From assembly GCF_019132845.1 (NCBI RefSeq), contig NZ_JAHSPR010000013.1, positions 1 through 56,694 on the forward strand: DNA of 56,694 nt, in the 5' to 3' direction. The first letter of the stretch is position 1. Every line of letters begins with the position of its first letter. The stretch is from Advenella alkanexedens (lineage in GTDB: Bacteria; Pseudomonadota; Gammaproteobacteria; Burkholderiales; Burkholderiaceae_B). Of this stretch, positions 9,007-19,158 are shown piece after piece. Position numbers and translations under genes: made by a program. The notes beneath the pieces are model-generated. The model did no database searches. It had not been told where the DNA came from and saw only the letters and a program-made list of their open reading frames with translations.

Positions 9007-10218
9007 TTAGTGAGCGGCCCATTGAACCGTATCAAGATCAATGCCCTCTTTGGCCATTTCCCACAAGGGAGACATGTCACGCAGTTTGCCTACGCGTGAT
9101 TTGATCAGTTCAACAGCGAAATCAATTTCTTCTTCGGTGGTAAAACGGCCAATGGTGAAACGGATTGAGCTGTGTGCCAATTCATCGTTCCTGCCCAGTG
9201 CTCGCAATACATAAGAAGGCTCCAGACTGGCAGAGGTACAGGCTGATCCACTTGAGACCGCCAATTCCTTGATGGCCATAATCAGGGACTCACCTTCCAC
9301 ATAGTTGAAGCTGACATTCAGGTTGTGAGGCACACGCTGATCCATATCGCCATTCAGGTAGACCTCTTCAATTTCTGACAGGCCATTCCACAAACGGTCA
9401 CGCAATGCGCGAATACGTTCGTTTTCTTCCTGCATATGCAATTTAGCCAAATGGAAAGCCTCTCCCATGCCCACAATCTGGTGAGTTGCCAGGGTACCCG
9501 AACGGAAACCGCGCTCATGACCGCCACCGTGCATTTGCGCTTCGATGCGGATACGTGGTTTACGACGGATATACAAGGCACCAATACCTTTGGGACCATA
9601 TGTCTTGTGGGCCGAGAACGACATCAGATCAACCTTGAGCGTTTGCAGATCGATATCTACTTTACCGGTTGCCTGGGCCGCATCAACGTGAAACACGATA
9701 CCTTTTTCACGGCATAGCTCACCAATTGAGGCAATATCCTGTACAACACCAATTTCATTATTTACAAACATGACGGAAATCAGGATGGTGTCGGGACGAA
9801 TAGCCGCTTTCAGCACGTCAAGATCAATCAGACCATTTTCCTGAACGTCAAGATAAGTAACTTCAAAACCCTGACGCTCCAGTTCACGTGTCGTATCCAG
9901 GACGGCCTTGTGTTCGGTTTTGATCGTGATGATGTGCTTGCCACGCTCTGCATAGAAATGAGCGGCACCTTTGATCGCAAGGTTGTTTGATTCAGTAGCA
10001 CCCGACGTCCAGACAATTTCCCTTGGGTCTGCGTTGACCAGCTCAGCCACCTGTTTACGGGCATTTTCAACGGCTTCTTCCGCTTCCCAGCCAAAAGCAT
10101 GGCTACGTGAAGCCGGATTACCAAAATGCTCATATAACCAGGGCACCATTTTTTCCACAACTTCGGGATCGACCGGGGTCGTGGCGGAATAATCTAAATA
10201 TATCGGGCGCTTTGCCAT
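9007..10218 (-). CDS. iscS: cysteine desulfurase IscS
   Basis: This is a 403-residue PLP-dependent desulfurase. K205 in [10 protein letters not shown] is the PLP lysine and C327 in [10 protein letters not shown] is the sulfur-accepting cysteine on the mobile loop. It turns L-cysteine to alanine and hands persulfide sulfur to IscU and to tRNA thiolation partners; the TusA-like protein at 14481 is a candidate partner. The ATG at 10218 has GGAG 9 nt upstream and is preferred over an in-frame TTG at 10233. It follows iscR closely. Confidence 0.97.
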   Translation of the reverse strand: MAKRPIYLDYSATTPVDPEVVEKMVPWLYEHFGNPASRSHAFGWEAEEAVENARKQVAELVNADPREIVWTSGATESNNLAIKGAAHFYAERGKHIITIKTEHKAVLDTTRELERQGFEVTYLDVQENGLIDLDVLKAAIRPDTILISVMFVNNEIGVVQDIASIGELCREKGIVFHVDAAQATGKVDIDLQTLKVDLMSFSAHKTYGPKGIGALYIRRKPRIRIEAQMHGGGHERGFRSGTLATHQIVGMGEAFHLAKLHMQEENERIRALRDRLWNGLSEIEEVYLNGDMDQRVPHNLNVSFNYVEGESLIMAIKELAVSSGSACTSASLEPSYVLRALGRNDELAHSSIRFTIGRFTTEEEIDFAVELIKSRVGKLRDMSPLWEMAKEGIDLDTVQWAAH

Positions 10219-10236
10219 AACATCAAACTCCAAAAT

Positions 10237-10740
10237 TTATACAATGACGGAAGACAGGGAATCGGTTTTTCTTTGCATCATGACACTGCTTGTTTGCGGT
10301 GCCTGGTTCAACTGACGCATACGCTGCTGGTCGACTAAATCCTGAAGCGTTACTGAATCCAGGTAATCAACCATTTTTCGGTTCAGGTTAGTCCAGAGAT
10401 CGTGTGTCATGCATTTCCCTGATAAATGTCCGTCTTTACCAGAGGAACACTCGGATTTATTGCCACAACTGGTCGCATCCAAGGGTTCATCCACAGCAAA
10501 AATAATATCGGCGATTGTAATTTCTCTTGCGAATCGGGCCAGAATATAACCACCGCCTGGTCCACGAATACTTTCCACCAACTCGTGACGACGCAACTTC
10601 CCGAACAGCTGTTCAAGATATGAAAGAGAAATATTTTGTCTTTCGCTGACTGTTGATAAAGTTATGGGGCCGCTGTTCTGGCGTAAGGCCAGATCAATCA
10701 TTGCCGTGACAGCAAATCGACCTTTCGTAGTTAATCGCAT
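10237..10740 (-). CDS. iscR: Fe-S cluster regulator IscR (Rrf2 family)
   Basis: This 167-residue Rrf2-family regulator starts MRLTTKGRFAV at 10740; upstream in-frame codons run through the operator region and are not coding. It has an N-terminal winged helix-turn-helix and cluster ligands C92, C98, C110 and H113. In E. coli the third cysteine is at 104, so there is a 6-residue longer loop here. It senses Fe-S status and represses its own operon from type-1 sites when it carries [2Fe-2S]; two such sites lie directly upstream. It heads the isc operon. Confidence 0.95.
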   Translation of the reverse strand: MRLTTKGRFAVTAMIDLALRQNSGPITLSTVSERQNISLSYLEQLFGKLRRHELVESIRGPGGGYILARFAREITIADIIFAVDEPLDATSCGNKSECSSGKDGHLSGKCMTHDLWTNLNRKMVDYLDSVTLQDLVDQQRMRQLNQAPQTSSVMMQRKTDSLSSVIV

Positions 10741-10758
10741 AATAAATTCCTTGCCACA

Positions 10759-10813
10759 ATAGCCGAGTAATTTACTCAAGTATATCAAATAGTCGACTAA
10801 TTTACTAGGATTT
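10759..10813 (-). promoter_or_regulatory. iscR promoter with two IscR type-1 binding sites
   Basis: On the minus strand, site 1 (10759-10783) matches 23 of 25 positions of the IscR type-1 consensus, and its two mismatches are symmetric. Site 2 (10789-10813) matches 21 of 25. The sites start 30 bp apart. A promoter TTGATA (10783-10788) - 18 bp - GGCTAT (10759-10764) is embedded, so IscR binding should block RNA polymerase. The layout implies standard negative autoregulation of the isc operon. Confidence 0.85.
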
Positions 10814-10879
10814 ATTATTGATACAGGAAATTTTGCACAAATATTGTCATATTTGTGCAAAAGTCAGATTTTAAAGGGA

Positions 10880-11371
10880 TTATGCAGCTTGATATTGTTT
10901 GACACGCTTGCTGACTATCTCAAAAACCCCCTGGCAGGCATCTTCAAGGTAATCCAGCATTTTGAAGAAACCGTCCAGACCACCGTAATAAGGATCAGGC
11001 ACGGTTGCTTCTTCGTAATCATTGGCGAAACGCATTAACAGCATGAGTTTATGTCGCAGGGGCTTGGGACAGATTTGCTGCATGTAGGAAAGATTATCCC
11101 AGTCCATGGCCAGAATCAGATCATATTCGGTAAAATCCTCTACCGTAACCTGACGGGCGCGGTGCTGGGAAATATCATAGCCACGCTTGCGGGCTGCCAG
11201 TTGTGCTCGACCATCGGGCGCATCACCAATATGGTAGTTATGAGTACCTGCCGAATCAACCTGAATTGAGTTTTGCAGGCCTGCCTCTTGGACGAGACGA
11301 CGCAATACCCCCTCGGCACTCGGCGAGCGACAGATATTGCCCATACAGACGAAAAGTACTTTAGTAACCAT
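10880..11371 (-). CDS. low-molecular-weight protein tyrosine phosphatase
   Basis: This 163-residue enzyme has the CX5R loop at the N-terminus (C9-MGNIC-R15-S) and the general acid D126 in VPDPYYGG. All catalytic residues of the LMW-PTP family are present. These cytoplasmic enzymes remove phosphate from tyrosine, often on capsule or exopolysaccharide kinases, but no such kinase is in view and the substrate is unknown. The gene lies 139 bp upstream of iscR on the same strand. Because iscR has its own promoter, they are probably separate units with some readthrough. Confidence 0.92.
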   Translation of the reverse strand: MVTKVLFVCMGNICRSPSAEGVLRRLVQEAGLQNSIQVDSAGTHNYHIGDAPDGRAQLAARKRGYDISQHRARQVTVEDFTEYDLILAMDWDNLSYMQQICPKPLRHKLMLLMRFANDYEEATVPDPYYGGLDGFFKMLDYLEDACQGVFEIVSKRVKQYQAA

Positions 11372-11595
11372 AGCCCTATAGTTTGAGGGAAAACCCCAGT
11401 AATGGCAAGCTATTTTTAATCATGCTCAATAAGTGAGCATTTTTTAAAAATATTTTTTGCCTTAAAAAACAACAAGTTAAAGAACGACAAATTTTACAAG
11501 CAATTTTCTTAAATCATACACACTTTAAAATCAAGTGAAAATAGATATTTGACAAAATTAAATAAGCCTTAAGAAAACAGCAGCACAATGCCCGC

Positions 11596-12576
11596 TCAAA
11601 AGACCGCACTAACCAACTCGATCGATTTGAGTCTTGCCTCGACATCATAAATCCGCGCCGTCATCATCAACTCATCCACACCCGTCATTTCCACAAACCT
11701 TGAAATCCCATGAGCTACTGTTTGTGGGCTGCCCACCATGGAGTAAGCAAGCTTGCGCTCAACACTGAGACGCTCTGCTGGCGAAACATGATCATCCAGA
11801 TTTTCAACCGGCGGCTGAAGTTTTCCGGGGACATTTCTCAGAAGCTGCACTGATGCCATCTGATGAGAGGTAAAGTAGTACCGGGCAAGCTCATCGGTGG
11901 ATGCCGCCACAACATTCACACAGGCACTTGCATAGGGCTTGTCAAGATAAGCCGAAGGCCTGAATGAAGAACGGTAAACTGACAAGGCATTCATCAGATC
12001 GGCAGGCGCAAAGTGTGACGCAAAAGAAAAAGGCAAACCCAGATAAGCCGCCAATTGCGCACTGTATAAACTGGACCCCAGCAACCACACCGGCACCCGA
12101 ACACCTGCCGCAGGAACCGCCACTATTTGCTGCCCCTCTTCGGGCTGGCGAAAATAATACTGAAGCTCCTGAACATCTTGCGGGAAATTTTCCGCACTGG
12201 CCTGCAAATCCCGTCGCAGCGCCCGGGCTGTATTCATATCCGTGCCTGGCGCCCTGCCCAGCCCCAAATCAATCCGGTCAGGATACAAAGAAGCCAAAGT
12301 GCCAAATTGTTCCGCAATAATCAGGGGTGAATGATTAGGCAACATGACACCACCCGACCCGACGCGAATGTGACTGGTTCCGGCAGCTATATAGCCAACA
12401 GCCACCGCAGTGGCAGAACTGGCGATACCCGGTATATTATGGTGCTCGGCAAGCCAAAAACGTGTAAAACCACATTCTTCGGCTTTTTTTGCCAGCAACA
12501 AAGAATTTCGAAGTGCATCGCCCACCGTCTCTTTTTGATTGATCGGTGATAAATCCAGGATAGAAAAGGGAACCAA
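11596..12576 (-). CDS. LLM class flavin-dependent oxidoreductase (luciferase-like)
   Basis: This 326-residue protein resembles the YhbW-type group of luciferase-like monooxygenases: ILDLSPI at the N-terminus, FWLAEHHN near 40-47, and [13 protein letters not shown] near 72-84. Such proteins use FMN on a TIM-barrel fold; the substrate cannot be told from sequence. The best start is a TTG at 12576 with AGG 7 nt upstream; no ATG is near. It sits directly downstream of trmD, where rplS is often found in related bacteria. Confidence 0.88.
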   Translation of the reverse strand: MVPFSILDLSPINQKETVGDALRNSLLLAKKAEECGFTRFWLAEHHNIPGIASSATAVAVGYIAAGTSHIRVGSGGVMLPNHSPLIIAEQFGTLASLYPDRIDLGLGRAPGTDMNTARALRRDLQASAENFPQDVQELQYYFRQPEEGQQIVAVPAAGVRVPVWLLGSSLYSAQLAAYLGLPFSFASHFAPADLMNALSVYRSSFRPSAYLDKPYASACVNVVAASTDELARYYFTSHQMASVQLLRNVPGKLQPPVENLDDHVSPAERLSVERKLAYSMVGSPQTVAHGISRFVEMTGVDELMMTARIYDVEARLKSIELVSAVF

Positions 12577-12618
12577 AGCAATACCTAATTTTCAAAATAA
12601 ACAAAGCAATAACTTACA

Positions 12619-13383
12619 CTATTTACCTGAAAGCGTCTTTAAAAACTTTTCATCATCAGGGCTTAACAAGCCTTGACGTCTTGCCTGGACAATCAGCTCA
12701 GGACGACGCTCAAGCGTCAGCTTAAGAGACATCTGACGACGCCAGGTGGATATATTCTTATGATGTCCCGACAACAAGATATCGGGAACCGACTCACCCT
12801 CGAACACCTCGGGACGCGTATAGTGCGGACTATCAAGCAGGCCGGACAAAGACTCATGAAAAGAATCCTGCAAAGCCGAGGCCGCATCATTGAGCACTGA
12901 CGGCAATAACCTGACCGCTGCATCAATCATGGCCAAGGCCGCGATTTCCCCACCTGACAGGACAAAATCACCCAGTGAAATTTCCTCATCGACATAATGA
13001 TCGATAAAACGCTGGTCTATCCCCTCATAACGTCCGCAAACAAAGGTAACACCACCCGAATTTGCCAACTCCTGGGCCTTATGCTGATTAAAGGGTTTGC
13101 CAGTTGGACTAAGCAGAACCACTTTTGCAGGCGAGGCATTTTCCTGCTGACGATCCTGACGGATATCCTGTACCGCCCTTTTTAATGGCTCGGCCAGCAT
13201 GACCATGCCAGGCCCCCCACCGTAAGGACGATCATCAACCGTCTGGTGAATATCCGAAGTATAAACACGGGGATTCCACGTTTTAAGTTGCCAGATAGCC
13301 TGCCGGTGCGCCCTTCCCGTTACCCCCAGGTCACGGACCACGGAGAAAATTTCGGGAAACAGGGTAATGACATCAATTCGCAT
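12619..13383 (-). CDS. trmD: tRNA (guanine-N1)-methyltransferase TrmD
   Basis: This 254-residue SPOUT methyltransferase makes m1G37 in tRNAs reading CNN and some other codons, preventing +1 frameshifts. Visible features are the start [14 protein letters not shown], the knot region with [10 protein letters not shown] and [11 protein letters not shown], and the loop [10 protein letters not shown]. The ATG at 13383 overlaps the TGA of rimM by one base. It is the third gene of rpsP-rimM-trmD. The usual fourth gene, rplS, is not present downstream. Confidence 0.96.
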   Translation of the reverse strand: MRIDVITLFPEIFSVVRDLGVTGRAHRQAIWQLKTWNPRVYTSDIHQTVDDRPYGGGPGMVMLAEPLKRAVQDIRQDRQQENASPAKVVLLSPTGKPFNQHKAQELANSGGVTFVCGRYEGIDQRFIDHYVDEEISLGDFVLSGGEIAALAMIDAAVRLLPSVLNDAASALQDSFHESLSGLLDSPHYTRPEVFEGESVPDILLSGHHKNISTWRRQMSLKLTLERRPELIVQARRQGLLSPDDEKFLKTLSGK

Positions 13384-13976
13384 CAAAAATCTACCGGCCA
13401 ATCTGTCTCGATTCGCTTTTGCTTGATATCCACAAACGGCACATGCGCCTGCACAAACGGCACCAGGAGTTCTTTTACCCGACCCTTGTCATCTTTCAGG
13501 AAAACCGGATTACCCTGCTCATCAATACCTTGTCTGCCAATATGAAGCACGGCATGCGCGCCATTATCGGAAACGTCCTGCACAAGGCCCAATAAAACGG
13601 GTTCAGGGGCATCGGCCGTACTGTAAACAGAACAGCCAATCAAATCAACCCAATAAAACTCATCATCTGACGCGCTTGGAAAACACGCACGTGACACAAA
13701 GATAGAGGTTCCCTTAAGTGCCTCGGCCTGATCCCTGTCATCGCACCCCGCAAGAAGTGCCACAATAGCACCCCCATGTTCACGAGCACGTGAAACACTG
13801 ACAAGACGATACGGTTCTTGCTGCACACCCGTTCGGGAAAAACGGGCCAGCCACCATTCTTTTACATTAAGCAAAATGCTTTCCTGGGCGGAATGCGGCT
13901 GAACCTTCACCATGCCACGCACACCATAAGCCGATACAATACGGCCCAGTTCTACTAGATCATCTGGAGTTGCCAT
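13383..13976 (-). CDS. rimM: ribosome maturation factor RimM
   Basis: The 197-residue protein is encoded from the ATG at 13976, which has GGTGG upstream and gives the family's usual N-terminus ([19 protein letters not shown]). Residues about 5-100 form the RimM domain and the rest the PRC-barrel, ending [14 protein letters not shown]. It binds ribosomal protein S19 and helps mature the 30S head. In-frame codons further upstream encode a hydrophobic stretch in the rpsP-rimM spacer and are unlikely to be translated. It overlaps trmD at an ATGA junction. Confidence 0.95.
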   Translation of the reverse strand: MATPDDLVELGRIVSAYGVRGMVKVQPHSAQESILLNVKEWWLARFSRTGVQQEPYRLVSVSRAREHGGAIVALLAGCDDRDQAEALKGTSIFVSRACFPSASDDEFYWVDLIGCSVYSTADAPEPVLLGLVQDVSDNGAHAVLHIGRQGIDEQGNPVFLKDDKGRVKELLVPFVQAHVPFVDIKQKRIETDWPVDF

Positions 13977-14084
13977 TAACCCACCACACCCATTTACGCA
14001 AAAAAACAGAAGCCAGCTCACAAAAAACAAAACGACCGCCAGCCATCGCAAACGGTCGAATCATTTTGTCTGACAGAAAAACTA

Positions 14085-14339
14085 TCAGGCAGCTGCTTTG
14101 GCAGAAAACTCTTTAACCAAACGCTGTACAACAGGTGACAGTTGCGCACCATTACCAACCCAGTGGTTCAAACGATCAAGTTCGATACGCAGGGCCTCTG
14201 CACCTTCTTTGGCAACAGGATTGTAAAAACCAACGCGCTCGATGAAGCGACCATCACGACGATTGCGTGAATCAGCGGCAACAATGTTGTAAAATGGGCG
14301 TTTTTTTGAGCCACCACGGGCTAGACGAATCACCACCAT
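14085..14339 (-). CDS. rpsP: 30S ribosomal protein S16
   Basis: The 84-residue protein begins [20 protein letters not shown] and continues with [21 protein letters not shown], the standard S16 signature. It binds 16S rRNA early in 30S assembly. Length is normal. AAGGA lies upstream of the ATG at 14339. It is the first gene of the rpsP-rimM-trmD operon. Confidence 0.98.
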   Translation of the reverse strand: MVVIRLARGGSKKRPFYNIVAADSRNRRDGRFIERVGFYNPVAKEGAEALRIELDRLNHWVGNGAQLSPVVQRLVKEFSAKAAA

Positions 14340-14430
14340 AGGTAGTCCTTTCTTGTAAAATTAAATAAATATGAAACGAGTGATTATATCAACAGATGAA
14401 GACAGAATGCAATCTTAATTTATAAAGCCA

Positions 14431-14464
14431 GTCAAAAGCAAGAGACTAACACCCCGCTTTTGAC
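14431..14464. terminator. hairpin between the TusA-like gene and rpsP (possible terminator)
   Basis: A perfect 9-bp stem (GTCAAAAGC/GCTTTTGAC) pairs 14431-14439 with 14456-14464 across a 16-nt loop. It lies just past the stop of the leftward TusA-like gene at 14481. There is no clean U tract, so it may be a weak terminator or an RNA-processing or stabilising structure. Confidence 0.4.
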
Positions 14465-14480
14465 ATATAGGCAACATACA

Positions 14481-14720
14481 CTATCTTCGTTTAAGGTAAT
14501 GCACCGCGCTGGCATCAAGAACCTCTTGGGCCACCAGCTCATTTTTGGTCTGGGTCGCAAAAGCCTGGAAATCCTTAATGGCATTTTTATCAGTCGTAAT
14601 GACCTTCAGGACCTGTCCACTTTCTATGGTAGCCAGAGCCTTTTTAGCCTTAAGGATTGGAAGTGGACAAACCAAACCACTGGTATCCACCTCCAAAACA
14701 TAAGAATATTTCTCAGACAT
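14481..14720 (-). CDS. TusA family sulfurtransferase-like protein
   Basis: This 79-residue protein has the family's CPxP signature (C18 in GLVCPLPILKAKKAL) and ends in the normal TusA/SirA fold length. TusA proteins carry persulfide sulfur from IscS to tRNA 2-thiolation, molybdenum cofactor or dissimilatory sulfur pathways. The gene sits 2 bp after alaS on the same strand, so it is cotranscribed with it. Whether it is the true TusA of the s2U pathway or a YeeD/DsrE-associated paralogue cannot be settled from sequence alone. Confidence 0.88.
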   Translation of the reverse strand: MSEKYSYVLEVDTSGLVCPLPILKAKKALATIESGQVLKVITTDKNAIKDFQAFATQTKNELVAQEVLDASAVHYLKRR

Positions 14721-14722
14721 GT

Positions 14723-17338
14723 TTATACTTTGGCCTCAACCCAGGCACGAACTCCGGCAATCGCAGCATCCAAAGCCTGAAGGTCGGTACCGCCACCCAT
14801 TGCCATATCGGGGCGGCCACCGCCTTTGCCTCCGATTTGCGTGGAAACATGAGACACCAGATCGCCAGCCTTGACTTTACCGGTAGTATCGGCCGTGACA
14901 CCGGCCGCAACACTGATTTTGCCATCGGCCTCTGCCGCCAGCACAATCACCGCAGTCTTCAGCTTGTCTTTCAGCTGATCAATCATACCGCGCAGTGATT
15001 TAGGGTCAGCCCCTTTAATGACTGCCGCCAACACCTTGATACCATTCACATCCACCGCCTGGGATGACAGATCGGCACTGGCTGCGGAAGCGACTTTGGC
15101 CTTGAGCTGATCCACCTCTTTTTCAAGAGAACGGATATGTTCTTGTGCCTGACGGGCCTTTTCAACCAGTTCGGCTGGATTAGCCTTCAGGTGAGCCGCT
15201 GCTTGCTGAACCGATTTGTTAAGGTTACGAACCCAGGCCAGTGCATTGCTGCCGGTAATGGCCTCGATTCGACGAATCCCCGCTGCCACACCGCCCTCGG
15301 ACACAATCTTGAACAGACCGATATCACCGGTACGATGCACATGAGTACCCCCACACAACTCACGGGAAAAGCCAATGTCCAGCACACGAACCTCGTCACC
15401 ATACTTCTCGCCAAACAGGGCCATCGCACCACCAGCCACAGCATCATCAAAAGACATCAGCTGCGCGGTAACGTCAGTATTGTTAAGGATTTCAGCATTG
15501 ACAATATCTTCCACCCGGCTGATTTCTTCGGCGGTAACAGGTGCATCATGCGCAAAGTCAAAACGGGTTTTATCAGGATCCACCAAAGAACCGCGCTGCT
15601 GCACGTGTTCGCCCAGCACCTGACGCAACGCCTTATGCATGAGATGAGTCACCGAGTGATTGCGCATGGTGCGCTGGCGACGCTCGACATCGACATGCGC
15701 ATCAAGCAGATCACCGGTCTTGATCGTTCCCAAGGTAACGGTACCATGATGACCAAAAACATTGGATTGGATTTTTTGGGTGTCATGAACATTGAATTGA
15801 CTGCCAAAACCGGCCAGAATGCCGGTATCACCCACCTGGCCACCCGATTCCGCATAGAATGGCGTGTTATCAAGGACAATAACAGCATCCTGCCCTTCGG
15901 CAGCAGACTCAACCAATGCGCCATCCACATAAACAGCCAGCACCTTGGCATTGGTTTGCAAATGCTCATACCCCTCAAAACGGGTTTGCTCACCAGAATA
16001 GCTCAAGGCCTGCGCCATTTTGAACTTGCCACTTGCCCTGGCCATTTCACGCTGACGATTCATGGCCTCTTCATAGCCCCGCTCATCCACCTCATAGCCC
16101 CGCTCACGACAAATATCTGCCGTCAGGTCAAAGGGAAAACCAAAGGTATCATAAAGCGTAAAGGCCGTTTCACCATTAAGGGCGCCACCTTTAGCTGTGG
16201 ATTCCAATTCGGCGTCCAGGATTTTCATGCCTTTTTCAAGGGTTTCCTGGAAGCGCTCCTCTTCTTGCTTAAGCACCTGGGTTACACGCTCCTGATGCTG
16301 GACCAGTTCTGGATAGGCTTCGCCCATTTCCTTGACCAGGTCGGCCACCAGTTTATGGAAGAACGGCTTGGCCTGACCCAATTGATAACCATGACGCAAT
16401 GCACGGCGAATAATGCGACGCAATACATAACCACGGCCTTCATTGCCGGGAATAACACCATCAACAATCATGAAACTGCAGGCACGAATATGATCGGCAA
16501 TGACTTTAAGGGAGTTGTTCTCAAGATCGGCCACACCCGTTTCACGGGCAGCCGCCTTGATCAGGTTCTGGAACAGATCGATTTGATAGTTGGAATGCAC
16601 ATGCTGCAAAACAGCAGAAACACGCTCCAGGCCCATACCGGTATCCACACAAGGACGAGGCAGCGGATGCATGACACCGGCCGCATCGCGATCGAACTGC
16701 ATGAACACCAGGTTCCAGATTTCGATATAACGATCCCCGTCTTCCTCGGGAGAGCCCGGTGGGCCACCCCAGACATCGGGACCATGATCATAGAAAATTT
16801 CCGAGCAGGGTCCACAAGGACCAGTATCGGCCATTTGCCAGAAGTTGTCGGACGCATAGCGCGCGCCCTTGTTGTCGCCAATACGAATGATTCGCTCTAC
16901 CGGAACACCTACCTCTTTGTTCCAGATTTCATACGCCTCGTCATCTTCATGATAAACCGTTACCCAAAGCTTTTCAGCAGGCAGATGGTAAACCTGCGTA
17001 AGCAGTTCCCATGCGTTCTTGATGGCTTCCCGTTTGAAGTAGTCACCAAAGCTGAAATTGCCAAGCATTTCAAAGAAGGTGTGATGGCGAGCGGTATAAC
17101 CCACATTTTCAAGGTCATTATGCTTGCCACCTGCACGCAGGCATCGCTGTGAAGAGGTTGCCCGTTTGTACGGACGGGTTTCTTTACCGGTAAAGACATC
17201 CTTGAATTGCACCATGCCTGAGTTGGTAAACAACAGGGTTGGATCATTTCCGGGCACCAATGACGAAGATGGAACAATGGTGTGGCCTTTAGACTCAAAG
17301 AACTGTAGAAACTTTTGTCTTATTTCTGCTGATTTCAT
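14723..17338 (-). CDS. alaS: alanyl-tRNA synthetase
   Basis: The protein has 871 residues from the ATG at 17338 ([19 protein letters not shown], the usual N-terminus); an in-frame start 39 nt upstream is not needed. It is a class II synthetase: motif 1 region near PSSSLVP, an editing domain with zinc-binding histidines ([12 protein letters not shown] and [13 protein letters not shown]), and a DHHA1 C-terminal domain with [12 protein letters not shown]. It charges tRNA-Ala and clears Ser- and Gly-tRNA-Ala. It is followed at once by the TusA-like gene. Confidence 0.97.
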   Translation of the reverse strand: MKSAEIRQKFLQFFESKGHTIVPSSSLVPGNDPTLLFTNSGMVQFKDVFTGKETRPYKRATSSQRCLRAGGKHNDLENVGYTARHHTFFEMLGNFSFGDYFKREAIKNAWELLTQVYHLPAEKLWVTVYHEDDEAYEIWNKEVGVPVERIIRIGDNKGARYASDNFWQMADTGPCGPCSEIFYDHGPDVWGGPPGSPEEDGDRYIEIWNLVFMQFDRDAAGVMHPLPRPCVDTGMGLERVSAVLQHVHSNYQIDLFQNLIKAAARETGVADLENNSLKVIADHIRACSFMIVDGVIPGNEGRGYVLRRIIRRALRHGYQLGQAKPFFHKLVADLVKEMGEAYPELVQHQERVTQVLKQEEERFQETLEKGMKILDAELESTAKGGALNGETAFTLYDTFGFPFDLTADICRERGYEVDERGYEEAMNRQREMARASGKFKMAQALSYSGEQTRFEGYEHLQTNAKVLAVYVDGALVESAAEGQDAVIVLDNTPFYAESGGQVGDTGILAGFGSQFNVHDTQKIQSNVFGHHGTVTLGTIKTGDLLDAHVDVERRQRTMRNHSVTHLMHKALRQVLGEHVQQRGSLVDPDKTRFDFAHDAPVTAEEISRVEDIVNAEILNNTDVTAQLMSFDDAVAGGAMALFGEKYGDEVRVLDIGFSRELCGGTHVHRTGDIGLFKIVSEGGVAAGIRRIEAITGSNALAWVRNLNKSVQQAAAHLKANPAELVEKARQAQEHIRSLEKEVDQLKAKVASAASADLSSQAVDVNGIKVLAAVIKGADPKSLRGMIDQLKDKLKTAVIVLAAEADGKISVAAGVTADTTGKVKAGDLVSHVSTQIGGKGGGRPDMAMGGGTDLQALDAAIAGVRAWVEAKV

Positions 17339-17481
17339 CGTGTAAAAGTGGCTGAATAAATTTGATTTAACCGCCAATTATAAGGGGTGTTTAGCAAATA
17401 AGTGCATTTTTGACACTTGAGCATGCTAAATGCCCCCTCCAAGGCCACATAAAAACGCCTGCTCACATTCTAAAGACAGGT

Positions 17482-17880
17482 TTATTGGATGTTGTTTTCT
17501 TGCCAGTGACGTGCCCGCACCACCCGGTTTCCCGCCCTTAAGGACAGCTCAGCCCAGTTTCCCTTGATAATAATGTAAGGATCATTGCGATAATAAGGCA
17601 AGGGTTTCTCGCCTTTGGCCTGAACGGCAAAGATTGCCGGTATGGCGGCCTCTGGCTCAAATTGCAACCATATTTCATTGCCCGTGCTAAAAACCTGCAA
17701 AGGTGCAATCTCGGGATCGCCGCTTAAAGACCAATCAAAGGAATATTGGTTAACACTGCGATTGGATACTTCCCATTGGGGATAAAGACGTTTACGGACC
17801 AACCATTCGGGTTGTGTTGCACAGCCCGTGAGCATGCCTGCCACCAGCACACAGGCAAAAGGACGAATTATTCCTGCCAT
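17482..17880 (-). CDS. small lipoprotein resembling the C-terminal domain of VirB9/TrbG
   Basis: This 132-residue protein has a lipoprotein signal with lipobox LTGC (C20). The mature part has the strand pattern of the VirB9/TrbG/CagX C-terminal domain: PLQVFSTGNEIWLQF, then PAIFAVQAKGEKPLPYYR, then LSLRAGNRVVRA. In type IV secretion VirB9 binds the lipoprotein VirB7 at the outer membrane. Here the same pattern sits on a short lipoprotein with no secretion genes nearby. I recognise the domain by pattern only and the role is unknown. It lies between alaS and a reductase gene on the same strand. Confidence 0.6.
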   Translation of the reverse strand: MAGIIRPFACVLVAGMLTGCATQPEWLVRKRLYPQWEVSNRSVNQYSFDWSLSGDPEIAPLQVFSTGNEIWLQFEPEAAIPAIFAVQAKGEKPLPYYRNDPYIIIKGNWAELSLRAGNRVVRARHWQENNIQ

Positions 17881-18003
17881 GATTAACCTGACTCAAGTTA
17901 CGAAACCCAATCATCATGCAACGCAGGACACCACCCGACAAGCTGCGACATTTACGGACGGACAAAAACGCAGCGTGACGGGAAGGTGGTTTCAGGCCAA
18001 GAA

Positions 18004-19059
18004 TCAGGCCTTGGCCGCATCCAGCCGGGCCACATCGGCTTCGGAAGTGAACGAGTCGGCATAAAACTCGTTTTCGGGAAGACTGCAATTGGCCACAAAT
18101 TCCTTGCGCGCACTGCTGACCATGATTGGCGCACCACAGGCATAAACCTGATGCGATGACAAATCAGGGAAATCCTCGATAATGGCCTTGTGTACAAACC
18201 CTGTCCGGCCTGTCCAGTTGTCTTCGGGCAAGGCGTCTGAAATAACCGGCACAAAGGTAAAGAATGGTAACTGCGCTTCCCACTGGCTAACCAGTTCGCT
18301 CATGTACAAGTCTTTGGGTCTGCGGCCGCCCCAATACAGAGTTACGGGTCGGGTAATGCCCTTTTCAATAATGACTTCCATCATGGCTTTTACAGGCGCA
18401 AAACCGGTTCCACTTACTACAAACACAATGGGTTTGTCCGAGTCTTCACGCAAAAAGAACGAGCCCAGCGGACCTTCCGCACGCAAAATCTCACGCACCT
18501 TCATTTGTGTTTCACCAGCACCAAAAACATGATCGGTAAATACGCCACCCGGCATATGACGGATATGCAACTCTACCGGCTCGTTACCGTTAGGGGCAGA
18601 AGCCATGGAATAACTGCGACGACGTCCATCCTTAAGAATGAATTCCACATATTGGCCGGCATAGTAAAGAAATGGCTCAGCGGCAGGCATTTGCAATTTC
18701 AGTACCATGACATCATCGGCCACTTTTTCCATATCTACCACTCGAACAGGCATTTTCCTGACCTGAATATCGCTGGCCATGCGGATTTCGTGACTTTCAA
18801 TTTCAAGATGACTGGTTGCCGTTGCCTGGCAGAACAGGGTTAAACCCTGTTCCCGCTCTTCTTCGCCAACCACCTGGGAAACGGCAGGAGACTGCTCTAT
18901 GGTGCCTGACAGAACCTTGCCTTTACATGAGCCGCAGGAACCGCTTTTACAGCTGTATGGAAGAATAATGCCAGCCTCAAGAGCTGCATCAAGAATGGTT
19001 TGCCCTTCTTTGGCAATAAATTGATGGTTACTTGGGTGAACCGTGATATTAAAGCTCAT
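18004..19059 (-). CDS. 2Fe-2S/FAD oxidoreductase, CDP-6-deoxy-delta-3,4-glucoseen reductase-like
   Basis: This 351-residue flavoprotein has an N-terminal plant-type [2Fe-2S] domain with C37, C42, C45 and C77 (SCKSGSCGSCKGKV), then an FAD-binding barrel (RRSYSMASAP) and an NAD(P)H-binding domain (VSGTGFAPVKAMM and the YACGAP motif). It should pass electrons from NAD(P)H through FAD to the cluster and on to a partner. The family is often named after AscD of dideoxysugar synthesis, but no sugar genes are here, so that name is only a homology label. It could equally serve an oxygenase. Confidence 0.85.
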   Translation of the reverse strand: MSFNITVHPSNHQFIAKEGQTILDAALEAGIILPYSCKSGSCGSCKGKVLSGTIEQSPAVSQVVGEEEREQGLTLFCQATATSHLEIESHEIRMASDIQVRKMPVRVVDMEKVADDVMVLKLQMPAAEPFLYYAGQYVEFILKDGRRRSYSMASAPNGNEPVELHIRHMPGGVFTDHVFGAGETQMKVREILRAEGPLGSFFLREDSDKPIVFVVSGTGFAPVKAMMEVIIEKGITRPVTLYWGGRRPKDLYMSELVSQWEAQLPFFTFVPVISDALPEDNWTGRTGFVHKAIIEDFPDLSSHQVYACGAPIMVSSARKEFVANCSLPENEFYADSFTSEADVARLDAAKA

Positions 19060-19158
19060 AATATATTCAAAATTCGTTTAAATCTTTCAAATAAAAGGAA
19101 TCGTGTCATAACTGACTGCAATTATGACACGATCAGATATCGGCAAAATTGCTTCCCG

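Noticed and set aside
13977-14051. 25-residue hydrophobic N-terminal extension of RimM
   Set aside because: It lies in the rpsP-rimM spacer, is not part of the family, and the ATG at 13976 has a good ribosome-binding site.
15137-17152. 671-codon open frame on the plus strand opposite alaS
   Set aside because: It is antisense to the strongly conserved alaS gene, with low-complexity composition and no ribosome-binding site. It is an artefact of codon bias.
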